NCBI RefSeq assembly: GCF_047663525.1
Contig: NC_092607.1
Location: 4,311,001-4,375,000 of the forward strand
Length of the DNA: 64,000 bases
Reading direction: 5' to 3'
Source: Anas platyrhynchos
Lineage: Eukaryota; Chordata; Aves; Anseriformes; Anatidae
Shown here in pieces: positions 26,601-35,760 of this stretch; the stretch's first letter is position 1; each line of letters starts with the position of its first letter. The position numbers were made by a program, and so were the translations under genes. The notes under the pieces were generated by a model that worked only from the letters and a program-made list of their open reading frames with translations, was not told where the DNA came from and searched no databases.

Positions 26601-28084
26601 TTGCCTGCCCCAAATACAAGAAGTGATTCTTTGACCTTGCCTTTCTCATACAGCTGAGCATGCAAGTTTAGTAAGTATTTAAGCTTACTTAAAATAAGGA
26701 AAAACAACAGCATAAGCAAAGCAAACTGAACCCAAACTAACCAACCCGCCCCAACCAACCCTACAAAAACAAGGTGCTTGCTGCACACGCTTCTCGCCCT
26801 GGGGAGAGGATGAAAGGGCGAAGATGTGCGAGCCGTGAGTCATGTCACTGAGCATGGCAGAGGGGAGCGCACGCAGCGTGACAGCCCCCAGCCCCCACTG
26901 CAAGGGGATTTTGGGGGAACAGCAGTGGCAGTGACCTGCCTCCCCCAGTCCCAATTCAAAGGTACAGGTAAAGTGCATGAGTTTGCAGGTTTCTGCTGTA
27001 ACGCACTGGATTCCAGCACATAATGCTATCTGAATTCTCACATTGCCTTTGTTTAATTAGAAATACTCACAGCTTCATACTCCCAGCCTCAGTAGACCGT
27101 ATGTGGAAAGAATGAGGCCACAGCCACCAGCCTGTGGAAAACTTTTCTCACCCTGCCTACGGGGTTTTTCCCCTCACAAGCTGTGTTTAATAGGAAGCAT
27201 CCCTATTCAGTCTATAATCACAGCTAGCACTAAAGGTTATATCTGGACGATAGCTATGTTTATAATTGTATTTATTCTGTATCCCTCTTTCCCTCGTGCT
27301 ACTTGTGCCATTCCAGCTAGAAGCCGATCCCTGCCACCACGCTGTGTGACCACCTGCACCGTTTTTATCATTCCTTGTACACATGTTACGCAGATAATTA
27401 GAAAAAATATTTGCTCACTGAGAACAAAAGTCTTCACACAAAGCGGGCAAGCCATTAGCTTCATGCCACCAAGTGGGTTCGGTACAGGCAGCCCTGCTGC
27501 GAATGCCGCAGCCGATCCGATCAGACTTTGCAGCTTTCCGTGTTAACTTAGTGGGCAGCAACAGTTCACCAACTCTGCGTGGGATCTGGCTCGGTACAGA
27601 GGCTGTTCTGGAGCTGCCGGGGTACCGGGGACCTTTCAGAGCTCATCAGGACGGCGAAGCCGGTGGGTCTCACGGGGAGCTGCGCCAGCACATCCCCTGC
27701 CCGTGGCAAAACCTGGGGAGAGGGCTGTGGTCCAGGGCGCTGCTGGCGGCTGGCCCCAGCCTGGTTCGCCTTCCCTCGCCCCGCTCATGCTCCCGGGCCG
27801 GCCTTAGGGGCCGAGCCGCAGGAAATTACTGCTGTTTTGCTGCTGGAAGCGCTAAAAAAAAAAAAAAAAAAAAAAAGGAAAAAAAAGGAAAAAAAAAAAA
27901 AAGTAAAGCTGGGCGGGGGAGGCAAAGAGGGAGGGAAGGAGGCAGAGAGATGCAGCCGGAGCCTTCAGGAAAAGTGGCCAAGTTGCCAACTTCTCTCCGC
28001 CGCTCTCAGGGGGCCGCCTGCCCGCCTGCCGCCCCCCCCCCCCGGCCCCTCCCGACCCCCCCCCCCCCCGAGCCACTCACCCAT
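20670..28084 (-). CDS. SLC2A10: GLUT10, facilitative glucose transporter (five coding exons)
   Basis: This gene encodes a 12-helix sugar porter of the major facilitator family; GLUT10 moves glucose and, by published work, dehydroascorbate across endomembranes, and its loss in humans causes arterial tortuosity syndrome. Coding exons on the minus strand are 28,084-28,081, 24,739-23,360, 22,338-22,216, 21,659-21,524 and 20,697-20,670; they join in frame to 556 codons plus a stop (human: 541). Visible family motifs are [13 protein letters not shown] near residue 22, DRHGRRR at 70-76, YVSE at 122-125, QQFTGQPN at 251-258, a second DKAGRR at 301-306, [15 protein letters not shown] from 458 and FVPETKGQS at 528-536. 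A long loop between helices 9 and 10 (about 328-440) carries an N-A-S glycosylation sequon at N345, as expected for GLUT10. Family identity is secure. Exons 1-4 are firm; exon 5 is inferred from frame, splice site and similarity of its first residues to human. Confidence 0.95.
20698..21523. other. SLC2A10: SLC2A10 intron 4 (inferred)
   Basis: An 826-base interval between exon 4 and the inferred exon 5, bounded by GTACGT and CCCCACAG. Open frames on both strands are GC-driven and lack domains. Confidence 0.65.
21524..21659 (-). CDS. SLC2A10: SLC2A10 coding exon 4
   Basis: This 136-base exon encodes helix 12 and the conserved cytoplasmic motif [19 protein letters not shown]. The acceptor TCTCTCTGCAG precedes 21,659 and the donor GTACGT follows 21,524. 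Reading through the donor would add an unrelated tail of about 20 residues, which I take to be intron. Confidence 0.93.
21660..22215. other. SLC2A10: SLC2A10 intron 3
   Basis: A 556-base intron between exons 3 and 4 with consensus GT-AG ends. No other feature is visible. Confidence 0.9.
22216..22338 (-). CDS. SLC2A10: SLC2A10 coding exon 3
   Basis: This 123-base exon encodes the end of helix 10 and helix 11, reading [20 protein letters not shown] and then [20 protein letters not shown], very close to human GLUT10. The acceptor CTGTGCAG lies before 22,338 and the donor GTAAGT after 22,216. The first base pair completes an ATG codon (Met462) with the final A of exon 2. Confidence 0.95.
22339..23359. 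other. SLC2A10: SLC2A10 intron 2
   Basis: About 1.0 kb of intron between coding exons 2 and 3. Nothing recognisable was seen in it. Confidence 0.85.
23360..24739 (-). CDS. SLC2A10: SLC2A10 coding exon 2 (main exon)
   Basis: A 1,380-base exon encodes helices 1 to 9, the large extracytoplasmic loop and the start of helix 10. The acceptor TTGCTTGTTTTCCAG precedes 24,739 and the donor GTAAGT follows 23,360. An upstream in-frame Met exists in the intron-derived open frame, but the acceptor and the human exon structure exclude that extension. The reading frame is open throughout, so the gene looks functional. Confidence 0.95.
24740..27575. other. SLC2A10: SLC2A10 intron 1 body, no gene recognised
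   Basis: Non-coding intron sequence with a small A-rich stretch near 26,020. No exon, RNA gene or interspersed repeat was recognised. Open frames here are short and without recognisable domains. Confidence 0.7.
27854..27902 (+). repeat. A-rich tract (A23-GG-A8-GG-A14)
   Basis: A near-pure adenine tract in intron 1 of SLC2A10; on the transcribed orientation it is a long T-run. Its length is likely variable between individuals or assemblies. Confidence 0.95.
28032..28069 (-). repeat. Long G-runs just after the SLC2A10 exon 1 donor
   Basis: On the coding strand G14, GGG, GGGG and G12 occur within 38 bases, starting six bases after the GTGAGT donor. Such G-runs can form quadruplexes and can act as intronic splicing enhancers; that role here is inference. 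Confidence 0.85.
28081..28084 (-). CDS. SLC2A10: SLC2A10 coding exon 1 (start codon plus one base)
   Basis: The coding part of exon 1 is only ATGG, followed by the donor GTGAGT (28,080-28,075). The context GCTGCCATGG is a good Kozak site. The split codon G|GT gives Met-Gly, matching the Met-Gly start and phase of human GLUT10. The 5' untranslated part extends to higher coordinates into the CpG island; its end cannot be set from sequence. Confidence 0.9.
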
Positions 28085-28660
28085 GGCAGCCCCGGGGCGC
28101 TCCGCAGCGGGGCCGGAGCGGGGCCGTGCAGCGCCACGTCGCTCCTCGTCCTGCCTCCCGGGCCGGGCAGCCTGGGGCTTGTAGTCACCCTGCCCGCCCC
28201 CGGGGGGGGTCCCCGACCGGGAGAAGGGGGTGGGAGGGATGGGGAGGGGATGGGGCGGCGGTACTCGCTCGCCCCGCGGTCCCCGGGAGGGGAAAGGAGC
28301 GGCCGGGGGCGCTTCGGGGGGCGCCGGCTCCGTCCCGGGGGGGGCTCGGCGGGGTCCGGAGCAGGACCCGACCGTGCCCGGCCTCCGCAGGCTCGCCGCG
28401 ATGCTCGGCTTTGCTGCTGCGGAGTGGAAAGGCTCCGGACAGGAGGTGGGCTGGAAAAGCTTTTCGGAGGCTCGGCTGGAAAGGCGAGGGAAGGCTGCTA
28501 GGAGAGGAGGGAGCGGCTCGGAGCCGGGCCGGGGCAGCAGGGCTGAGCGGGGCCCCTCACCTTGCGCTCGGCTTAGAGCCACGGGGTCGGGCTCTCGGGC
28601 TCGCCTCCCTGCAGCAGCCCCGTGCTCCATTCGTGCCTCCGCGGCCAGCTTGCCGTGCAA

Positions 28661-31600
28661 TTAACATTCCTGCTCCGCGCAGTGGGACAGAAACCTTCCT
28701 GCTGCCTACTGCATCAAAGCCACTGGGACTTCAACTTGGATTCAAGATTTTTTTTTTTTTTTCTTTTTTCCTGAATCTGAGGCGAAATTCACGTATCCCA
28801 AATTCGAGTTTGTAAAAGCACTTCACAAAAGTTGCTACGGTTAGAAGTGTTTTCAGAACGCTTTAACACTGTGCAAACGTTGTCCCTCGGTGCTGTTTGT
28901 GCAAACTGCTGTTGCTGGATGTGCTGTGATGTGGTGTACGTGGGAAGCGTGTGCAGTGCTCAGAAATTTGCTGTCACCCGGCTAGCACAGGGATCAGAGC
29001 AGGGACAAGGCTTTGGGGTGGGCTTGCACAGCTTTTCCCAGGGTCATGCCACACGGACTGCAGCCGAAGTGGAAATGCCCATAGATGACCATAAGCCTGC
29101 TTTGTGGACTGGTGTGTGGCTGCATGTAACACACCATGGAGCCTGTGCTGGTAAAGCTTTTTGGACTGGGATTGGGACTCAGTCCTGGGTCGGGCTGGGG
29201 ACGGTCTGCATCAGCGGCCATTGCACCTGTGGCTGCAGAGCAGGCACAGACCTCTGACACAGACAAAAGTAAACAGGTTGGGTAAGGAAGGAAAAACACG
29301 TGATGTCTTTTAAAAGAGCTTTTCAGTGGTCATTCCACGTGTTAATGAGGAATATAGAAAAATATTTAAGGAATCCTTGTTCTTCTATGTAGGGGGATGC
29401 ATGCCATGTCTCCATTCTGGGACCAGTTGTTCTAATTCTTTATTGTCTTTTATTCATTTATTATTATTTTTTTCTCCAGTTCATAGTTTTGGGATGCCTG
29501 AGGCAGGCAATGCTGGATCATGTATGTCCTTTCAGCCTGTCTGTTGGATGTCAAGCATACAGTATGGGCAGCAGCTGATCAAAGGCTTTGTTCTTGCTTC
29601 TTCTAAGAGTCATAGTGAATATTAAAAGTGTTTCAAAACGTCTGATTTATAGATTAAGTAAATGCTTCCCATTCATATATTGTTATTTCACTAGAAACAC
29701 AGAAATAGAAACATGTTATTTCAATGGAAAAATACCTCTTCTGAAACCGTGTGTCTCATACAAACTGACAGCTGCACAGGGATCATACACACGGCAGAGA
29801 TTGGCTTCAAACACAGCCAGCCAACAGAGCCCGATGGTGTTCAAAGAAGGAGCTTTTCAATAGGATTTGTAATTCATAAGGTAGATTAAATAGCTCTGAA
29901 GCCATGACTGGCTGTCACGACACTCAGAGGGAGACTTGCAATTTTCTCTCTTCCCCAAGAACCTGCATATGAGGCCAGCTTATGGTGAGCAGACATTACA
30001 GCTCTGTGTCTTGGCTCACGTTCCAGATTTTGGGAACTTTGGGAATGCAGCATGATCTTGCCCATGATCTCTGGCCCCCAGAGCTCCTCCCTGGAGCAGA
30101 AGCCCAGACATTTGGGGTGCGCTGTGCTACGAAGTGGAGGAGATGTCACCCCACTGCACCAGGCAGAGAGCCAGGGGAGCAGCAGACCTCAGCAGAGTAA
30201 ACGCGTCCTGGCTCCGTGATCTACAACTTGCCCAAACAACTCCTGCACATTTTACTACGCTCCTTTTCAAATGAATTCAGTGTGAGAAGGAAGAAATTAT
30301 ATTTTCTCCATGGTCACTCAGCATTTATTTATCTGCCAGCATAAAGCCACCCCTGACATTTTGTGGAGGCTTCCTGTTCTCTGGCAGGGTAATAAACATT
30401 ATTAGCAAAGACAGCAGGGAGGCGAGGTCCTGGGGAGTACAGCAGAGCTTTATGGTATGTTTGCAAAAGGCAGCCAAAAAGATTACATCAATATCTGCAG
30501 AAATACAGCTGCAGCATCGGCACTGTGCGTGGCTGTGGGTTACAGTCCTCTGAAACCACACCACAAAAAACTGCTGTGATGTGCAGCGGGGATAACTTTG
30601 GGAAAAAAATAATCTTCCTTTGTGGGTTTTGAAGTGCCATACATCTTTCTTATCGTACCATTCCTAGTAAATGGGCACTGGGGGCCTGCTGAAGTCTGTA
30701 GTTGTGGTCCTTGAGTCCTTTAGCTGCACATGAGAGGGGCTGGGAAGGGCTGGATCCGCTGGGACCAGCTGTGCCCGTGGCCATGCAGCAGCTCACACCT
30801 CGTGTCTGCCGGTGTGTTTCTAGCCTTGCTGTCTCCTGAGATGCTCTCCTCCTCGTCTCGAGGTTGCGTGTTTTGGCAGTGCCATTTCTCCATCTGATCC
30901 TTATCGCAGTCTTGGCTGCTGGATGTCAGAGCAGCGAGGGCGCATTCCTGCTTTGCAGTGAATAGAAACACGCCCGGCCTGAGCCGCAAGTATGCGCTGC
31001 CTGACGTGCTCGGCGTTGGCAATAGCAGCCCGCCCTGGGTGACACAGCCTCGCGTCTGCAGGCAGCTCTGCGTGGCTGTGATGGTAGCTGGTGCCACAGG
31101 GCTGGAGCAGCTGAGACAGCCTGTACAGTCACAAGGGAAAATACCAGTACCAGAGGAGAGAGAAGCCCATCCTGAAAGAGGAGGATGAGGTGTTCAGCAA
31201 CACTTGTCACATACTCAAGCACATTTTCTCTATAATTGACCCTTAAGAAGGGATTAAAGAGAACATGTTGAAGAAGTTCAGTACAATTATTGAAAAAGAT
31301 AATGTCCATGAACAGGCTTAGAGTTGGCTGGGATGGAGCTAGCTTGCCAGGCACTTTGAATTATCGTGTGCTTGTTTGCAGCCCAGAGAGCTTTCTCATT
31401 ATTAGGCTAGGTTGCACATATTTTTTCTTTTAACGTTATCCAATCTGCATCCTAAAGTCAACAAACAGAAGGATGCTTCCACTGCTGCTGCCTCCTGTTC
31501 TCTGCAGCCATTGCTAACAGGGCACAGACTCTCTCTGCCCCACTTTGCCTTGCAGAGGACGTGGCAGTGCTTTAACCACTGGCACATTATCAGGACAGCC

Positions 31601-33200
31601 TCCAGCACAGGCATGGGGCAGGCTTGGGCTCAGCAGCTTATGCAGCTCAGCATAGGGACAGCAGAGACTTTTACATGTAGATACTTATAAGGAATACCTA
31701 AGAGTATATTGCAGTCTGGTGCAATTTTTATTGCTGCAAGCCCATCCATTTCACAGATGTTTGCATCAAAGCAATACATTGTCCTGGGGCAATATCTTTT
31801 TCCTTGCAGTGGGTCACCCAGCACATCATGGAACTTTTTGCAGCCTGGACAGGGCAAGAGCTGCTGGGACCGGAGTGAGCTGCCACTGGTCCTGGCGGCT
31901 GCCTGCACTTCCCTGCACACTTCAGGGATGCTTTCACACTGCACTTGTGGTGACTGTGAAGCTGCCTCTGTGGGGTGCCTGATGCCCACAGCCCTCGGAT
32001 TTGGCCAGGTGTGTAATGCTGTGCCTCTCCTTTCCCCTCTTTTCCCCATTGCAATTGCAGTTTGGAATTGCAGGGATGGCAGGAAGCACAACAAGCTGCG
32101 TGGGAAGCAGCGTTGAAAATTCACATACATGAACTGTTACCCTTGAGCCTGCTCTTGGCAGGTAGAACAGACCTCCGAGTCCACAGTGCCTTACGTGGGT
32201 GGAGGAACCCCCCCAAACCTGCATCCAGCCTTTTTCCAGACTGTCCGCCTCTGAGAGTCGCAGCCTCCCTCCTTAAATTGGGGAGCGAGGGGGGAGCTGC
32301 CCGCAGCACTGCTGCCTGCCCAGCACTCAGGGGGTCAGTAGCAGCAGGGCTGTGGGCAGCGCCGTGGGACCCCGCTTGGTTTCCATTAGCTCGGGATGCT
32401 GCACTGCGATTTTTAACTCAGTTACATTGTTTGTGAAAGGGGAGTTTATAAGGGCTTGTCACCAGGAGAACAAAGTTACATAATTAAACAATTTACCAGC
32501 CAGTCTGTGGCTTCAGTGAAACTCGCTGGAGTCAGTCAGTACTCCAGTAAAAATACTGGGTGATACCATAAATATTGTAAATGGCTCTAGGCGGTTTCCG
32601 AGGGCTATGTCAACTGTTGATTGCATTCAAAAAAAGAAATGAATAAACGAAATCGCAGGCAAGATGAAATTTAAATAAATAAAATAATGGGAAAAATAAA
32701 GCAAAAACATTTTCTTTTGTATTTTGAAAGTGCTGGAGGATGTTTATGGCCAGCATGAGAGGGCCGTTGTGTTTACCACAAGTACGAATGGAGAGCATCT
32801 GCGTGCACTTGTTTGTAGGCTGTACATCTGCAGGGATGGTGCATGGATGCTTAAATAAAAATCTGCCCCCGAACACGGAGAAAGCCCTGTATTTGGCTGC
32901 TCATGGCATGTGCAAGCTGTGAGCGTGGGGCCCAGCTGCCACCAGGATCCCGCAGCCCTGCGGGGCCGTGCGGGGGCAGCTTGCGAGCGCTGCCTGAAAG
33001 CGCTCCCGAAGCAAGACAAATATTTGCCAGGCGTGCTCCCACCACGCGCGTGAGGAGTAAGCAGTACGGAATGCATTAATAAAATATAAATACTCTGGGG
33101 AAAAAAGAAAAAAAAAAAAAAAAAAAAAAAGAAACGCCGCTTTTCTGCTCCCCGAGAGGAGAAAGCAAGGACGAGAGTGCCCCGCGGCACCTCGGAAGGC
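28661..33200. other. Intergenic between SLC2A10 and TP53RK
   Basis: The divergent SLC2A10 and TP53RK promoters flank about 4.5 kb of sequence without recognised exons. It holds a T-run near 28,748-28,770, an AT-rich stretch near 32,620-32,715 and an A-run at about 33,105-33,130. Open frames of up to 166 codons have no recognisable domain. Confidence 0.65.
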
Positions 33201-33381
33201 CACAACCGAGACATTTTATTTACAGGGACTGCGCCGGGGACCCTCGGAACACAGCCTGAGGGGGTCGGGGCTGCACTGGGATCTCAGGGTGCCCCCAGGC
33301 ACGGACAGGGGGGGCCGGGCGGCGGCTCCGAGCCCGTGCCGGGAGCGCTGAGCGGGGAGCCCCCGGCGGCGCCGGGCCGCC

Positions 33382-33392
33382 CAAGATGGCGG
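33382..33392 (+). promoter_or_regulatory. TP53RK: YY1-type site overlapping an upstream in-frame ATG
   Basis: CAAGATGGCGG fits the YY1 core AAnATGGCGG. The embedded ATG at 33,386 is in frame with the TP53RK start and in good Kozak context. Confidence 0.65.
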
Positions 33393-33408
33393 AGCACAGC
33401 GGCGCGGC

Positions 33409-33418
33409 GCGCATGCGC
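33409..33418 (+). promoter_or_regulatory. TP53RK: NRF1-type palindrome
   Basis: GCGCATGCGC is the core NRF1 palindrome. It includes a third in-frame ATG at 33,413. It lies between the two YY1-type sites. Confidence 0.65.
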
Positions 33419-33436
33419 GGTGAGGTCTCGGCGCCT

Positions 33437-33447
33437 AAGATGGCGGC
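33437..33447 (+). promoter_or_regulatory. TP53RK: YY1-type site at the TP53RK start codon
   Basis: AAGATGGCGGC overlaps the chosen start codon at 33,440. YY1 sites of this kind sit at or just after transcription starts of many housekeeping genes. Confidence 0.65.
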
Positions 33448-33737
33448 GGCCGGCAGCGCCGAGGCTATGGACGGGGCCGCGGCGGCCGCGGGGAACTCGG
33501 CCGAGGCCGGGGCGGCCGCGCCGGGCCCTGCGGTGTCCGAGGCTCCGCCGCTGCCGGGGCTGCAGCTGGTGCAGCAGGGCGCCGAGGCGCGGGTGTACCG
33601 GGGGCGCTTCCTGGGGCGGGCGGCCGTGGTGAAGCTCCGCTTCCCGAAGCGCTACCGGCACCCGGCGCTGGAGGAGCGGCTCAGCCGGCGGCGCACGGCG
33701 CAGGAGGCGCGGTCCCTGCTGCGCTGCCGCCGGGCAG
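33440..33737 (+). CDS. TP53RK: TP53RK exon 1 (coding part)
   Basis: It encodes residues 1-99 and the first base of Gly100, and ends CGGGCAG before the donor GTGGGC. The boundary matches the human gene (RRAG|IxAPVV). Confidence 0.93.
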
Positions 33738-34373
33738 GTGGGCACGGCACGGCCCGGCACCGGGGCTGTGGCTGTGGCGGGGCAGCCCTCGTTTCCCGTG
33801 GCTGGGGCGGTCCGAGTGTCTGCCAAGGCCCTCCACCGGGTTCTTGGTAAGGTAACGCCAATTAACAGCCTTTTTTTTTTTTTTTTTTTAATAGGGATTC
33901 CGGCCCCAGTGGTCTACTTCGTGGATTACGTGACCAACTGCATATATCTTGAAGATATCATAGGCTCGATCACCGTTCAAGACCACATTAATTCCGTACA
34001 AGACAGTGGAAGTGACACCAGCAGCCTCCTTAATTTAGCGGAGAAGATGGGCGAGCTGTTAGCGAGGATGCACGATGAAGATCTTATACACGGGGATCTG
34101 ACGACTTCCAACGTACTTCTGCGACCGCCCGTGGAGAAGCTGGACTTGGTGTTGATAGATTTTGGACTCAGTTTTATTTCAGGTCTTCCGGAGGATAAAG
34201 GGGTTGATTTGTATGTTCTGGAAAAAGCCTTCCTTAGTACTCACCCCAATACAGAAACTCTGTTCAAAGCCCTATTGAAGACCTATGGAGCAACATCTAA
34301 AAAGTCTGGCCCTGTGATGAAAAGGCTGGATGAAGTGCGGCTGAGGGGAAGGAAGAGATCCATGGTGGGGTGA
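33440..34373 (+). CDS. TP53RK: TP53-regulating kinase (Bud32/PRPK), two exons
   Basis: The product is the small atypical kinase/ATPase subunit of the KEOPS (EKC) complex, which with OSGEP, TPRKB, LAGE3 and GON7 makes the t6A modification of ANN-decoding tRNAs. Exons 33,440-33,737 and 33,895-34,373 join to 258 codons (human 253). Visible features are an Ala-rich N-terminus (1-35), a degenerate P-loop [13 protein letters not shown] near 45-57, the VVK lysine at 65, the QEAR glutamate at 89, the catalytic loop [14 protein letters not shown] at 159-172 with HGD at 165-167, DFG at 188-190, and the C-terminal RKRSMVG identical to human. I chose ATG 33,440 because MAAA matches the human start; two in-frame ATGs upstream (33,386 and 33,413) could extend the protein by 18 or 9 residues. 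The protein looks intact. Confidence 0.96.
33895..34373 (+). CDS. TP53RK: TP53RK exon 2 (coding part)
   Basis: It starts after a T19-AATAG acceptor at 33,871-33,894 and runs to the TGA at 34,371-34,373. It holds the catalytic loop, DFG motif and C-terminus. Confidence 0.96.
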
Positions 34374-34484
34374 AAGCAAGTGTGGGGATGGAGAAATAGT
34401 GCTACGTAGGTTCAGCGAGTATGGTTATTTATACTTCCATTTGGTTTTATTTCACAGGTTACTATTTTGATAACTGTGTCTTAT

Positions 34485-34494
34485 ATTAAATAAA
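34485..34494 (+). terminator. TP53RK: Poly(A) signals of TP53RK
   Basis: Overlapping ATTAAA (34,485-34,490) and AATAAA (34,489-34,494) lie about 115 bases past the stop codon and give a short 3' untranslated region. Confidence 0.8.
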
Positions 34495-34499
34495 TCTGA

Positions 34500-35419
34500 A
34501 TTTTTAACAGTGTCGTAAAGTAATTGTGAGACGCGAGCACACATGAAAGACAACTGAAGGTTATTTCTTTCCTAAATGTTAAATATTTCTTTTTAAATAG
34601 AGCTTTCAGTGTCATTCCACGGGCCTTCTTTGCGTAATTAGAATCACACCAAGTGATCTTCCTCAGCCCATGGACTGTAGATTTCTGGGAGGTAGGAGGG
34701 GCCTGAGGGTACCAGAACACTTACCAAAGGTAATTAAGACAAATATTTTTCTCAGAATACTTGCTACAAAGGGCTTAAATACATTACAAAGTCCAGTACA
34801 CATCCTGAAACTTTTAGGACTATGAATTTCAGGGCATGGGCAATGGCTGAAATAGAGTGCTACACATAAGAAAGTTTCATTTATGTTTTCAGTAGTAATT
34901 TTGGCTCTTTTCAGTTGATATTTGTTCCTTAAGTAAAGACAAAAGAATGTGAAGAATGAGTTTGTGCTGGGAAACTTCTCATTTAAGCAAGAAGTCTGCT
35001 GTAAACTTTTGGGTTTGCAGCTTTCTAAGTTGGACTGCTCAAAATGCGATTGCCTGCATACGCAGACAGGGGTATGGCTGTTTGGTTTTTTTTTTGGTAA
35101 CTTTCCCTATTCTAATTAGTTTTCTGGGTTAATCTGTCTGATAGTGCCAATGTAGGATGGCCCAGAGGAAAAGTTTACGAACCCCACAATAACCAGTCTT
35201 CTGTGCTGTTAGCAGAATGGGATGTTAGCTGCATGCTGTGTGCGTGAGCTTTCTTGTTTCCTTCAGATAATGATTGAAAAGGCAGAATGCAGCTCTCCCT
35301 TTGCGATGTGTTGTGCAGGGTGAGGAAGATCTCTGCCCCTCAAGGGGAGGGCATGCTGTTCCCTTACACAGCTGCTGGAAAGCACTGGAGGGCTTGCCAT
35401 GTGAAAGCACTTGGGCGCG
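34500..35419. other. Intergenic, downstream of TP53RK
   Basis: AT-rich sequence with no recognised gene or repeat. Confidence 0.65.
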
Positions 35420-35760
35420 GCTCCGAGTGCAGGCCAGGCTGCAAGGAGGCGGTGAAGCTGCCGGCGCTGTGCATCAGCTCCATTTGCAGACCTCGGCCTC
35501 GTCCCTTGCACACAACCCCGGCCCGCGGCGCCAGGCTCTAGAAGGCGCTCGCCGAGCCGCGCTGCACTTTGCGCGGTGGCGCTGCGGTAACGCCGCCGCC
35601 CGGCGCTTTCCGCCCCGAAGGTTGGGGGTTCGCGTCCCGCAAGTGTCCTAGCGCTGCGGGCTGCCCGTGCCCGGCGCGCATTCACTTCCTTGCCAGAGGA
35701 GCCGCCTGGGCGAGTGCTCGGCCCCAGGTGGGGCCCGGGTTCCACCGACCCAGCCACAGC
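35420..35760. promoter_or_regulatory. Orphan CpG island between TP53RK and SLC13A3
   Basis: A CpG-rich block, densest at 35,510-35,650, with no recognised exon. A 244-codon minus-strand frame crosses it but is Ala/Arg/Ser-rich and matches no family I know. It may be the promoter of a non-coding RNA or an alternative SLC13A3 start; neither is shown by sequence. Confidence 0.5.

Larger units (their letters stand above)
27580..28660 (-). promoter_or_regulatory. SLC2A10: CpG island and promoter of SLC2A10
   Basis: About 1 kb is GC- and CpG-rich, covering the coding start at 28,084 and upstream sequence to about 28,660, including several GC-box-like runs. No TATA box is evident. The transcription start must lie above 28,084; its exact position is not visible. 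Several long plus-strand open frames here (up to 342 codons) arise from GC bias and the A-rich tract. Confidence 0.75.
33200..33780 (+). promoter_or_regulatory. TP53RK: CpG island and promoter of TP53RK
   Basis: A strongly GC- and CpG-rich stretch covers the upstream region and all of exon 1. It contains two YY1-type and one NRF1-type site (listed separately) and no TATA box, as is usual for a housekeeping gene. Confidence 0.8.

Noticed and set aside
27473-28501. 342-codon plus-strand frame across the SLC2A10 promoter
   Set aside because: It includes a poly-Lys run from the A-rich tract and is antisense to exon 1 in a GC-biased CpG island.
31630-32130. 166-codon minus-strand frame with CPGCKKFH-like cysteines
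   Set aside because: Cysteine pairs look superficially zinc-binding but no spacing fits a known finger and there is no start or splice support.
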